In this document: in pieces, positions 37,815-46,085 of the stretch
Position numbering within the stretch: the first letter of the stretch is position 1
Layout of the letters: every line of letters starts with the position of its first letter
DNA from: Nitrospiria bacterium
GTDB lineage: Bacteria > Nitrospirota > Nitrospiria > DASWJH01
DNA length: 64,000 nt
NCBI GenBank assembly: GCA_036397255.1
Contig: DASWJH010000079.1
Coordinates: forward strand, 50,587-114,586
Direction of reading: 5' to 3'
Notes under the pieces: model-generated
What the model was told of the DNA's origin: nothing
Seen by the model: the letters and a program-made list of their open reading frames with translations, nothing else
Database searches by the model: none
Position numbers and translations under genes: made by a program

Positions 37815-38585
37815 CTAACCCTGAGCCCCTCTTCCTAAATAGGCTTCGATCACCGATGGATTCTGTTGGATGTCTCGGGGGATTCCCTCCGCAATTTTCT
37901 CCCCATGATTCAAAGCATAAACGTTATGAGAAATTCCCATGACCATTTTCATATCATGTTCAATTAAAAAAATAGAAATTCCTTGTTTCAGAATATCCTG
38001 GATTAATCCCATGAGGCTTGCAGTTTCATTGGGGTTCATTCCCGCAGCGGGTTCATCCAACAGGAGAAGTTCTGGATCAGCCGCCAAAGCACGGGCTATT
38101 TCCAACCTTCGTTGCACACCAAATGGTAATTCCCGGGCCCAAACACCCGCTTTTTCCAATAAACCCACGAATTCTAACAACTTTAATCCCTTAGATGCAA
38201 GTACTCTTTCTTCTTCAAGGACCCGATGATTTCGGATCAGGGCTCCCCAAACCCCTGCTTGGCTTCGGGAATGGGCTCCCACCATCACATTCTCCAGTGC
38301 AGTCATTTCGGCAAAAAGCCGGATGCTTTGAAAGGTCCGGGCAATTCCATTTTTTGCATATTGATGGGGTTTCCATTTCCTCATAGGCTGACCTTTAAAA
38401 ACCAGGTTTCCCGTATCCGGCCGGACCAATCCCGTCACACAGTTAAAGAGTGTGGTCTTTCCCGCCCCGTTTGGACCAATTAAAGCGGTAATTTTCCCCT
38501 TTTGAATGCTTAAATTAACCCCCGACAGGGCGGTCAGCCCGCCATAGGTCTTGGTTAACTGCTGAACTTCAAGAAACGTTTTAAT
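37815..38585 (-). CDS. livG: branched-chain amino-acid ABC transporter ATP-binding protein, non-canonical start
   Basis: About 256 residues. The first ordinary start codon (38438) lies after Walker A and would delete it. The same frame continues upstream with FLEVQQLTKTYGGLTALSG and Walker A GPNGAGKTT up to an in-frame TAA. Between that stop and the domain there is no ATG, GTG or TTG: codons read ATA AAA ATT AAA ACG. ATT at 38585, nine bases after AGGGG, is the best candidate; ATA (38591) is another. The rest is a normal LivG with signature FGVQRRLEIARAL and Walker B LLLLDEPAAGMNP. It could also reflect a sequence error in the start. Confidence 0.85.
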   Translation of the reverse strand: MKTFLEVQQLTKTYGGLTALSGVNLSIQKGKITALIGPNGAGKTTLFNCVTGLVRPDTGNLVFKGQPMRKWKPHQYAKNGIARTFQSIRLFAEMTALENVMVGAHSRSQAGVWGALIRNHRVLEEERVLASKGLKLLEFVGLLEKAGVWARELPFGVQRRLEIARALAADPELLLLDEPAAGMNPNETASLMGLIQDILKQGISIFLIEHDMKMVMGISHNVYALNHGEKIAEGIPRDIQQNPSVIEAYLGRGAQG

Positions 38586-38622
38586 TTTTATTTACCCCTG
38601 CAGCTTGCTCCACCCCCACCTT

Positions 38623-38647
38623 CCCTCTCCCCAATCAGGGGAGAGGG
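38623..38647. repeat. pyrimidine-rich hairpin between livM and livG
   Basis: CCCTCTCCCC-AATCA-GGGGAGAGGG forms a perfect 10-bp stem in the 63-bp gap, ending two bases before the livM stop codon (38649). Related hairpin-prone stretches occur near 8060-8180, 29637-29672, 32934-32955 and 39862-39885. It may lower expression of livG-livF, and its arrival may have displaced the livG start. Confidence 0.6.
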
Positions 38648-38648
38648 A

Positions 38649-39803
38649 CTAAGAGAGGGCGGTTTTATTCCCGGTTTGAAGTTCAACTTTTCTCCGGGGG
38701 TTCCCGATCAACCCCTGGGGCCGAAAAATCATCATCAACACCATGGCTCCACCAAACAAAAGCATCCGGTAGCTCTCAAACCCCCTGAACATTTCAGGCA
38801 GAACAATTAAAACCACAGCACCCAAAATAACTCCGGGAATACTGCCCATTCCCCCCAAAACCACCATGGTCAGGATGAACACCGATTCAAAAAAGGTAAA
38901 GCTCTCCGGAGAAACAAAAGCCATCTTCGCGGAAAAAAACACGCCGGCCAATCCCGCCCAAAAGGCCCCTAATCCAAAAGCTAAAATTTTCATCCGTGTG
39001 GTATCCACTCCCATGGCCTGAGCGGCCACTTCATCCTCCCGGATGGCCATCCAGGAACGGCCGACCCTGGAATGAATCAGCCGGCTCACGGCGAAAACCG
39101 TCAAAGCGACAATCAAAAGAATGAGATAATAAAGATGAATGGGGTCTTGAAGGAGAAAAGAGCCGAGAGAGGGTCGAGGGATATTTAAAATACCGTTGGG
39201 ACCGTTGGTGACGCTATCCCAATTTTTTAAAATCAGATAAATAATCTGAACAAACCCCAACGTGACAATGGCAATATAATCACCCCGCAACCGTAAAGTG
39301 ACCAGACCCAACACCACCCCCAATGAACCGGCCGCCATTCCCCCAATCGGAAGTCCAATCCAAAAAGGAACCCCAAATTGTGTTGAAAGAATGGCGTAGG
39401 TATAAGCACCAATGGCATAAAAAGAAATATAGCCCAAATCCAAAAGACCAGCCATTCCAACAACAATATTTAACCCCAGAGCAAGGACGACATATATTCC
39501 CGCTGTGGTCAGGACATCCAGGTAATAGTTGTTCATATCCTGGGGAATTAAAATCAAACCACCCCAAGCGACAATCTCTAGGATTTTTTGCTGCCACGGC
39601 CTGGGTCTCCATTGAAGAATTGGATCGCCCCATTTTTTGGAATTATTCCAGAACGATTGAAATTGGGAAGATTGTGAAAAGGAAATCACCCCCTTCCAAA
39701 ACAAACCCCCAATGGCAATGACACCTGCCATGGCGAGAGAATTCTTAAGACCCATTAAGGGAAGGACTAGAATCCCAATCCAGATTGGAATGAAAAACCA
39801 CAT
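38649..39803 (-). CDS. livM: branched-chain amino-acid ABC transporter permease
   Basis: 384 residues. Two or three N-terminal hydrophobic segments precede the conserved LivM core (YVVLALGLNIVVGMAGLLDL, GDYIAIVTLGFVQII, SWMAIREDEVAAQAMGVD, FFESVFILTMVVLGGMGSIP). It is one half of the membrane channel for branched-chain or related amino acids. No livH or binding protein is upstream, where instead a repeat and a promoter lie, so the partner subunits must be encoded elsewhere. Confidence 0.94.
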   Translation of the reverse strand: MWFFIPIWIGILVLPLMGLKNSLAMAGVIAIGGLFWKGVISFSQSSQFQSFWNNSKKWGDPILQWRPRPWQQKILEIVAWGGLILIPQDMNNYYLDVLTTAGIYVVLALGLNIVVGMAGLLDLGYISFYAIGAYTYAILSTQFGVPFWIGLPIGGMAAGSLGVVLGLVTLRLRGDYIAIVTLGFVQIIYLILKNWDSVTNGPNGILNIPRPSLGSFLLQDPIHLYYLILLIVALTVFAVSRLIHSRVGRSWMAIREDEVAAQAMGVDTTRMKILAFGLGAFWAGLAGVFFSAKMAFVSPESFTFFESVFILTMVVLGGMGSIPGVILGAVVLIVLPEMFRGFESYRMLLFGGAMVLMMIFRPQGLIGNPRRKVELQTGNKTALS

Positions 39804-39831
39804 AGTTAGACCCTATTTCATGCTAAAAAAA

Positions 39832-39860
39832 ATTGTATTTCTAAATCCTGAGCTTCTCAA
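39832..39860 (-). promoter_or_regulatory. sigma-70-type promoter of livM
   Basis: On the minus strand TTGAGA (39855-39860) and TACAAT (39832-39837) with a 17-bp spacer; predicted start near 39825. It supports livM as the first gene of its transcript. Confidence 0.55.
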
Positions 39861-39929
39861 TTCCCTCCTTTTGTAAGGAAGGGATAGGGAGGTTAGAGAT
39901 TTTTTTACCCCCCATCAATGAATCAAGAC

Positions 39930-40028
39930 GTCATTCCCGCGTAAGCGGGAATCCAGAAGTTGTTGATTTTAAAGAGCCTGGATTCCTCCCTGCCGGCAGG
40001 CGGGCCCGATAAAACATTCGGGAATGAT
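39930..40028. repeat. TCATTCCCG...CGGGAATGA dispersed repeat, copy 2 (inverted)
   Basis: Reverse-oriented relative to the copies at 8330 and 62569, with an extra CCTGCCGGCAGGCGGG segment. It lies in the 523-bp gap 39804-40326, which otherwise holds a CCCTCCTTTTG-type hairpin-prone run near 39862-39885 and no gene. Confidence 0.8.
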
Positions 40029-40310
40029 AGACTCAGGTTTCAACACCGCCAAAATACGTTAGTGAATTTACGAAAAAGAGCACTTAGCATATTCCTAATT
40101 CAAAAATCTGGAAACACCCATATTAAGGAAAGATTGGGCATTCAGAGGGCCTGGGAATTTATCATACATTCATGGGTTTCCGGTCGAAATGAAGGGCTGA
40201 AATACCCCTACCTAATGGGAAATCCCTTTGATTTGTATGGATTTGAAATTAGGACATTTTGAAAAGTAAAGGGGAAAAACAAAATCCAGGTTCATTTCCA
40301 AATTCAAAAA

Positions 40311-40319
40311 TGATATAAT
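40311..40319 (+). promoter_or_regulatory. extended -10 promoter of the nitrilase-family gene
   Basis: TGATATAAT (TG-A-TATAAT). The expected start site falls at about 40326, one base before the ATG at 40327, so the message may be leaderless. Confidence 0.45.
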
Positions 40320-40326
40320 TTTTCCC

Positions 40327-41118
40327 ATGCGAATTGGTTTTTTTCAATTTTATCCGATCTTCGGGGATATTCAAACAAACGTAGATCATGTTTTGAAATC
40401 ACTTTCCCGGGTTTCTGCTGACCTCATTGTTCTTCCTGAATTTTTTAATACCGGATATCAATTCGTTTCCAAAAAGGAGGTGAAGGAACTCTCCGAACCC
40501 ATTCCAAATGGTTATACCTCCAAACGCCTTTCCCAATGGGCCCGTGAAAATGGAATATTCCTAGTTGCCGGCCTTGCTGAACAAGAGGGAGAACAGTTTT
40601 ATAATTCAGCTATCTTGGTAGGACCTCAAGGGGTTTTCTCGGTTTATCGGAAAATACACCTTTTCAATGAGGAGACCCTATGGTTCTCTCCTGGAAACAA
40701 AAACTTTGAAATTGTTGAGGTGAAAGGAACCCGAGTAGGAATCATCATTTGTTTCGATTGGATCTTCCCCGAAGCGGTAAGGACACTGGCCATAAAAGGG
40801 GCGGATTTAATCTGCCATCCTTCGAATCTTGTCCTTCCCTATTGTCCCAATGCAATGGTAACCCGGGCCATTGAAAACAGGGTTTTTACCATCACGGCAA
40901 ACCGAATTGGAAGTGAAGAACGGAATGGGAAAGAAAAGCTAACCTTTATTGGCCAAAGTGAGATTGTAAGCCCAGAGGGACAAATTCTCCACCGTGCGTC
41001 GGAAAATCAGGAAGAATTTCATGAGGTGCAGATCAACCCTTTAGAGGCCAGAAAGAAACAAATTAACCCTTATAACCACCTTTTAAACGACCGGAAACCT
41101 GAACGATATACCTCCTAA
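40327..41118 (+). CDS. carbon-nitrogen hydrolase (nitrilase superfamily)
   Basis: 263 residues. The catalytic Glu-Lys-Cys triad is visible: Glu38 in LIVLPEFFNTGY, Lys109 in YRKIHLF, and Cys142 in GIIICFDWIFPEA. These enzymes hydrolyse amides, carbamoyl or nitrile groups; the sequence resembles amidase branches such as omega-amidase or N-carbamoylputrescine amidase, but substrate cannot be assigned. No signal peptide. It stands alone. Confidence 0.88.
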   Translation: MRIGFFQFYPIFGDIQTNVDHVLKSLSRVSADLIVLPEFFNTGYQFVSKKEVKELSEPIPNGYTSKRLSQWARENGIFLVAGLAEQEGEQFYNSAILVGPQGVFSVYRKIHLFNEETLWFSPGNKNFEIVEVKGTRVGIIICFDWIFPEAVRTLAIKGADLICHPSNLVLPYCPNAMVTRAIENRVFTITANRIGSEERNGKEKLTFIGQSEIVSPEGQILHRASENQEEFHEVQINPLEARKKQINPYNHLLNDRKPERYTS

Positions 41119-41346
41119 AACCCGGGCTCCGTATCCCCCTAACCTGTAATTCCTTTCACAATCCTGTCAAAAAATGCCAGATTCTGGACAGTTTTGGAGA
41201 ACCTTCATTTTTAAACCATTTTCCATTTTTTAGAAATAATATAACTTGTTGAATTTTATAAATTTTTAATTTTAAGGTTAGTGGCCACCCTTATCCGAAA
41301 CGGCATAAGTTTTGCTCTTCTATCAATCCCAAAAGGAGGAAACCAT

Positions 41347-41580
41347 ATGCCGATCGAAACCAAAGAACAGGAACAAAAGGGTTTCAGGATGTTAACCATA
41401 AAACAGGTGGCTCACTTCCTTTGCGTAAACGAACGTACCATTTACCGTTTGATTAAAGCCCATAAAATTCCAGGGGTGAAAATTGGGGGCCAATGGCGTT
41501 TTTCTGAGCAAAACCTTCAAACGTGGATTGAAGAAAAAATGGAAACTAAAACACATCTCTTTAATGAAACCGACGAATAA
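41347..41580 (+). CDS. small helix-turn-helix protein (excisionase/MerR-like, HTH_17)
   Basis: 77 residues from the ATG preceded by AAAAGGAGG; the frame extends upstream without better support. The domain MLTIKQVAHFLCVNERTIYR followed by LIKAHKIPGVKIGGQWRF is the winged HTH of the excisionase/BldC-like family, which binds DNA with a short Arg-rich wing. No phage or integrase genes are nearby, so a stand-alone regulator is likelier than a true excisionase. Target unknown. Confidence 0.85.
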   Translation: MPIETKEQEQKGFRMLTIKQVAHFLCVNERTIYRLIKAHKIPGVKIGGQWRFSEQNLQTWIEEKMETKTHLFNETDE

Positions 41581-41626
41581 CCGCCAACCTCCTAACACCC
41601 TCTCCCTTTTGAGCGCCCTTCTCTTC

Positions 41627-41656
41627 TTGACAGAACTCTCATAAAAGGAATATGAT
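41627..41656 (+). promoter_or_regulatory. sigma-70-type promoter of the nfeD-slipin genes
   Basis: TTGACA at 41627-41632 and TATGAT at 41651-41656 with an 18-bp spacer. Predicted start near 41663, leader about 40 nt. Confidence 0.6.
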
Positions 41657-41701
41657 GCAGTCGGAAAACCAACCGAGAAAAGGGCCGAAATAGACTTGCA
41701 A

Positions 41702-43006
41702 ATGGCAAAATTAAACCCTACCCAATTGGGAAAAGGTGGTCTTTTTATCTTCTTCATCATTTTTCCTTTTGCCATTCCCGCCCAAGCCGAAGAAAAAAAA
41801 GTCCATGTCATTTCATATAACGGCGTCATTAATCCCGTTGCAGCGGAATACATCTCCAAAGCCATTTCAACCGCAGAGGAGGATAGAGCTGAAGCCCTGG
41901 TCATTCAACTAGATACCCCGGGGGGCTTAGACCAATCCATGAGAATTATCATTAAAGAAATGAACGCCTCTTCCGTTCCGGTCCTTGTTTATGTTTCTCC
42001 CACCGGAGCGCGGGCGGCCTCCGCAGGTGTTTTTATTACCATGGCCGCACATGTTGCCGCAATGGCCCCTGGAACCAATATTGGAGCTGCTCACCCGGTT
42101 GCTTTAGGGGGTGGGGAAATGGACAGTGAAATGGTCAAAAAAGTCGAAAATGATGCGGCCGCGTATATTAAGTCCATCGCACAAAAACACCACCGGAATG
42201 AGGAATGGGCTGAAAAAGCGGTGAGAGAGAGTGTGTCGGTTACGGAAGAAGAAGCCCTCAAACTCAACGTAATTGACCTCATCGCGGAAAACCTCACTTC
42301 TGTCCTGGATAATATCGAAGGCCGGGAGGTCTCTACCTCAGCAGGACCCCAAACCTTGCACACCAAAGGAAAGGATTTGAAAACCTTTGAAATGGGAACC
42401 CGCTTCAAAATTCTTCAAGCCCTAAGCGATCCAAATATCGCCTTTCTCTTAATGAGTCTTGGAATGATTGGCCTTTTTTTTGAGCTTTCCAACCCCGGTT
42501 TAATCCTCCCCGGAGTGGTGGGGGCCATTTCCTTAATCCTGGCTTTTTACTCTTTTCAGACACTGCCGATAAACTATGCGGGTTTATTATTGATGATTTT
42601 TGGACTCATTCTTTTTATCGCTGAAATTAAAATTATCAGCTACGGTCTTCTCAGTGTGGGCGGGGTAATATCCATGGTTTTAGGATCCATTATGTTAGTG
42701 GATTCGGACGTTCCCTTTTTGAAAATTTCCCTAAGCGTCATTATTCCCGTTGTCCTCTCCATGGCCCTTTTTTTTGCCATTGCAATCCAATTGGCCCTAA
42801 AAGCCCACAAACGGAAACCGGTTTCAGGAAAAGAAGCTCTTATCGGATTAACCGGATTAGCGGACACCAAAATATTCGAGGATGGAAAAGTATCAATCCA
42901 TGGAGAGCTGTGGGATGCAGTGAGCCAAACCCCTATACCGAAGGGAGAAGAAGTAGAGGTTTTACAGGTGAATGGTCTGCGGTTACAGGTAAAAAAGCGA
43001 ATTTAA
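41702..43006 (+). CDS. NfeD-family membrane serine protease
   Basis: 434 residues from ATG 41702 (TTG two codons earlier is possible). A signal segment ([16 protein letters not shown]) is followed by a ClpP-class protease domain: [16 protein letters not shown], and Ser107 in [14 protein letters not shown] as nucleophile with a Lys near 146-147 as base. Four or five membrane segments follow ([20 protein letters not shown] onward), then a C-terminal OB-fold NfeD domain ([20 protein letters not shown]). It cleaves or processes membrane proteins, classically stomatin or slipin. The slipin partner is the next gene, 20 bp away. Confidence 0.92.
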   Translation: MAKLNPTQLGKGGLFIFFIIFPFAIPAQAEEKKVHVISYNGVINPVAAEYISKAISTAEEDRAEALVIQLDTPGGLDQSMRIIIKEMNASSVPVLVYVSPTGARAASAGVFITMAAHVAAMAPGTNIGAAHPVALGGGEMDSEMVKKVENDAAAYIKSIAQKHHRNEEWAEKAVRESVSVTEEEALKLNVIDLIAENLTSVLDNIEGREVSTSAGPQTLHTKGKDLKTFEMGTRFKILQALSDPNIAFLLMSLGMIGLFFELSNPGLILPGVVGAISLILAFYSFQTLPINYAGLLLMIFGLILFIAEIKIISYGLLSVGGVISMVLGSIMLVDSDVPFLKISLSVIIPVVLSMALFFAIAIQLALKAHKRKPVSGKEALIGLTGLADTKIFEDGKVSIHGELWDAVSQTPIPKGEEVEVLQVNGLRLQVKKRI

Positions 43007-43025
43007 TCGAAGGGAGGTTTATCCA

Positions 43026-43787
43026 ATGTCCCAACTGGGTACTTTAGGCATCATCATCATTGTAATTCTTTTCCTGTATAGCGCCGTTAAGATTCTCCAG
43101 GAATACGAAAGAGGGGTAATTTTTATGTTGGGCCGTTTTTGGAAAGTCAAGGGACCCGGATTGATCATCCTCATTCCCCTCATTCAGAGAATGGTCAAAG
43201 TCAGCCTTCGATTAATTGTGTTTGATATCCCCCCTCAGGATATAATTACCCGTGACAATGTCTCCGTGAAGGTCAATGCGGTGCTTTATTTCAGAGTGAT
43301 CGATCCTCAAAGGGCCATTATTGATGTGGAGGATTTCTTTTATGCAACCTCTCAATTGGCCCAAACCACGCTTCGGTCTGTTCTTGGGCAGGCGGAATTG
43401 GATGAGCTTTTGGCAGGCAGGGATCGGATCAATCATGAACTTCAGCAAATTTTAGATCGTCAGACCGACCCTTGGGGAATCAAGGTCGCTAACGTAGAGG
43501 TAAAACATGTGGATCTTCCCCAGGAAATGCAGCGGGCCATGGCGAAACAAGCCGAAGCGGAACGTGAGCGTCGGGCTAAAATTATCCATTCTGAGGGTGA
43601 ATTTCAAGCGGCGCAAAGATTATCCGATGCCGCAGCCATTATTTCCACGAATCCAGCCGCCCTAACGCTCCGCTTTTTACAAACCCTCACCGAGGTGGCC
43701 GTGGACAAAAATTCCACAGTGGTATTCCCCGTTCCCTTGGATTTAATCACCCCATTTCTGAAAAGAGAAAAAGGAACTTCATCCTAA
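43026..43787 (+). CDS. slipin (SPFH/Band-7 protein)
   Basis: 253 residues. One N-terminal membrane segment ([18 protein letters not shown]), then the SPFH domain [40 protein letters not shown] and [20 protein letters not shown], and a helical [20 protein letters not shown] tail. It forms membrane-associated oligomers and is the standard partner of the upstream NfeD protease. Confidence 0.94.
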   Translation: MSQLGTLGIIIIVILFLYSAVKILQEYERGVIFMLGRFWKVKGPGLIILIPLIQRMVKVSLRLIVFDIPPQDIITRDNVSVKVNAVLYFRVIDPQRAIIDVEDFFYATSQLAQTTLRSVLGQAELDELLAGRDRINHELQQILDRQTDPWGIKVANVEVKHVDLPQEMQRAMAKQAEAERERRAKIIHSEGEFQAAQRLSDAAAIISTNPAALTLRFLQTLTEVAVDKNSTVVFPVPLDLITPFLKREKGTSS

Positions 43788-43943
43788 ACGCTCAACGGGT
43801 TTGACGGACAGGACTTTGGAAAGATCCACCAATTTCAACAAGACTTCAACTCATTTGAAAAATCCTACTTGGCGAAAAAGCGGGTTTTTTTTCACCCAAA
43901 CCCTCACAGGGATTTGGGGAAAGCAGGAGATAGGAGTTTTTGC

Positions 43944-44630
43944 ATGAGGCAATTTGCGGTCATTGGGCTTGGACGTTTTGGGTATAGCGTGGCCGAAACC
44001 TTAATCAAGAAAGGCTTTGAGGTGCTGGCCATTGATATTGATGAAGCGAAGATTGAATCCGTCAGTGATTTTGCAACCTACGCGGTCCAATGTGATGCGA
44101 CAGACGAAAAAGCCCTGAAAGCCGTTAGCACCCAAAACGTGGATGTTGCCGTGGTCAGTATCGGTGAAAATATAGAAGCCAGCATTTTAATTGTCATGAC
44201 CCTGAAAGAATTAGGGGTCAAGGAAATCATTGCAAAAGCCGTGACCCCCACTCAGGGAAAGGTTCTTCAAAATCTGGGAGTAAACCGCGTCATTTATCCT
44301 GAGCGGGACGCGGCAATCCGTCTCGCCCACAGCCTCATTGCTCCAAATATTTTAGAACATTTGGAACTATCTCCAGGCTACAGCATCATCGAAATTCCGA
44401 TTCCCTCCAAACTTGTCGGAAAGCGATTAAAAGACAGCGAAGTTCGAACCCATTTTAATGTGAACATTATTGCCATCCGGAGAATGAATGCTCGACTGGT
44501 AAAAGGAAAGGAGGTGGTTGAAGAAGAGGTGAATTTTAATCCCTCTGCAGATGAGACCCTCCATAAAGAGGATATTTTGGTGGTGATTGGAAAAGAAGAA
44601 AACCTTGAACGGATCAGCACCCTTCAATAA
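43944..44630 (+). CDS. TrkA-N/TrkA-C potassium-transport regulatory protein
   Basis: 228 residues from the ATG preceded by AGGAG; the frame is open further upstream but lacks coding character there. A Rossmann RCK-N domain (FAVIGLGRFGYSVAETLIKK, VLAIDIDEAKIES, VQCDATDEKALKA) binds NAD(H) or ATP; an RCK-C domain follows (EIPIPSKLVGKRLKDSEV, EDILVVIGKEENLERI). Such KtrA/TrkA subunits gate K+ channels. No membrane K+ subunit is adjacent. Confidence 0.9.
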   Translation: MRQFAVIGLGRFGYSVAETLIKKGFEVLAIDIDEAKIESVSDFATYAVQCDATDEKALKAVSTQNVDVAVVSIGENIEASILIVMTLKELGVKEIIAKAVTPTQGKVLQNLGVNRVIYPERDAAIRLAHSLIAPNILEHLELSPGYSIIEIPIPSKLVGKRLKDSEVRTHFNVNIIAIRRMNARLVKGKEVVEEEVNFNPSADETLHKEDILVVIGKEENLERISTLQ

Positions 44631-44637
44631 AAATGGC

Positions 44638-44997
44638 TTATTTGATCGCTTTAACCATTTCTCGAAGAGTTTTTAAAACCCATTTTTTCTTTGGTGGTCG
44701 CAATTGATTTAATAACGCTTGAATGCTCCGATCCAAATCTGTTTTCTCTTTCACTAAGGACACCCTGGACCCAGACGGGCCGCCCTTTTTATCCATACCA
44801 GTCAATAGCTAGTCTATGCTCACATTTCCAAATCTGGCAATCTTTAAAAGCAATTCAGGAGAAGGAAACCTCCCCTTCTCGTATCGACAGACATAGTTTT
44901 GCTTAACACCGAGCCGTTTCGCAAACCGTTCCTGCGTCATGTTTCCACGAACATCCCTGATCCTGTCACCAATGGTTGCCCTAAATTTTTTTCCCAT
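44638..44997 (-). pseudogene. XRE-family HTH regulator interrupted by an amber codon
   Basis: From the ATG at 44997 (AAGGA upstream) an XRE HTH reads IRDVRGNMTQERFAKRLGVK and ends GNVSID at a TAG (44809-44811). The same frame continues LLTGMDKKGGPSGSR for 56 more codons to TAA at 44638 with Lys/Leu-rich helical content. Family members usually have SIDWLLTG here, so TAG almost certainly replaces TGG. The DNA-binding part (62 residues) could still be made alone; the C-terminal extension is lost unless the codon is read through. The promoter is intact. A sequencing error is the alternative. Confidence 0.8.
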
Positions 44998-45072
44998 CGA
45001 CACTTTCCTTTTTCTGCCCTTTTCCGAGAATAAGTTTTTTTTTATGATAATGATCACACACAGGGTGAGCGG

Positions 45073-45102
45073 AGTATAAGGGGTCCCTAAACCCTTTGTC
45101 AA
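45073..45102 (-). promoter_or_regulatory. sigma-70-type promoter of the XRE gene
   Basis: On the minus strand TTGACA (45097-45102) and TATACT (45073-45078), 18-bp spacer. A GGGT...ACCC inverted repeat (45081-45094) lies in the spacer and could be an autoregulatory operator. Confidence 0.6.
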
Positions 45103-45127
45103 GATTAGTCAAAAAGAGAAAAACCCC

Positions 45128-46069
45128 TCAAAGGCCTTTTCCCTTAAGAAATTCCAATACTTCTACCATATCCGGTGGAGGGGGAGAAGAGAACTCTAAA
45201 AACTCTTGACTGATTGGGTGTAACAACCCTAAGACCCAGGCATGAAGCATCTGCCGGTGAATTGGGCGCCCTTGGATAAAACGTCCACTGCCCTTCCCGT
45301 ATAACCGGTCTCCAACAATGGGGTGACGCAACCAAGAAAAGTGTACTCGAATTTGATGGGTCCTCCCCGTCTGGGGAACCACCTCCATTAGGGTTGCTCC
45401 TTTCAAAGACTCCAAAACACGGTAACGGGTAATAGCAGGTTTTGGGCTGTTCGTACGGGAAGAAATTTTTTTCCGATGGTACGAGTCTCGGCCAATAGGA
45501 AGGCTAATTTCACCGGATTTTTGGTGTGGATTCCCCGCAACCAACGCTAAATATTTTCTACGAATGAAATGACCTTTGAATTGTCTTACCAGGGAAACAT
45601 AAGCGTCTCTGGTTTTGGCCACAACCATCACACCAGAGGTATCCTTATCTAACCGGTGAACAATGCCAGGCCGTTCTCCCTCACCAATGTCTTTTAAAGA
45701 AAAACAGTGATGAAGTAATGCATTGACCAGGGTTCCTCGATCATGCCCAGGTGCAGGATGGACCACCAACCCGGCCGGTTTGTTTAAAACGATCAAATCA
45801 CCATCTTCATAAAGAATTTCTATCGGAATGGATTCGGCTATTAAATCCAATGAAGCGCTTTTTGGAAGGGTGATTTCAATCTGCTCCGCTTCCCGAAGGC
45901 GATAGGAGGGTTTCACCCTATGACCGCTTACCAAAACCCCTCCCGTGCGGATTAATCTTTGAATGGTCGCCCGGGAAAGAGGAATTCCATGAGAAACCAG
46001 AAAATGGTCCAGTCGCTGCGAGATTTCCTTTGGGGTAATTATAAAAACGCTTTTTTTCTGGGAAAACAT
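45128..46069 (-). CDS. rluD: 23S rRNA pseudouridine synthase, RluD family
   Basis: 313 residues. An N-terminal S4 RNA-binding domain (QRLDHFLVSHGIPLSRATIQ) precedes the RluA-type catalytic domain with IVHRLDKDTSGVMVVAKT (catalytic Asp141) and VVPQTGRTHQIRVHFSWL. Members isomerise uridines in 23S rRNA helix 69; exact specificity (RluD versus another RluA-type enzyme) is by overall domain order. It is last gene of the amgK-to-rluD run, 16 bp after the TPR gene. Confidence 0.9.
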   Translation of the reverse strand: MFSQKKSVFIITPKEISQRLDHFLVSHGIPLSRATIQRLIRTGGVLVSGHRVKPSYRLREAEQIEITLPKSASLDLIAESIPIEILYEDGDLIVLNKPAGLVVHPAPGHDRGTLVNALLHHCFSLKDIGEGERPGIVHRLDKDTSGVMVVAKTRDAYVSLVRQFKGHFIRRKYLALVAGNPHQKSGEISLPIGRDSYHRKKISSRTNSPKPAITRYRVLESLKGATLMEVVPQTGRTHQIRVHFSWLRHPIVGDRLYGKGSGRFIQGRPIHRQMLHAWVLGLLHPISQEFLEFSSPPPPDMVEVLEFLKGKGL

Positions 46070-46085
46070 CGGAGTGAAAAAAAAT

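Noticed and set aside
41347..41580. Excisionase as sign of a prophage or integrative element
   Set aside because: No integrase, att repeats or phage genes nearby; the HTH family includes ordinary regulators.
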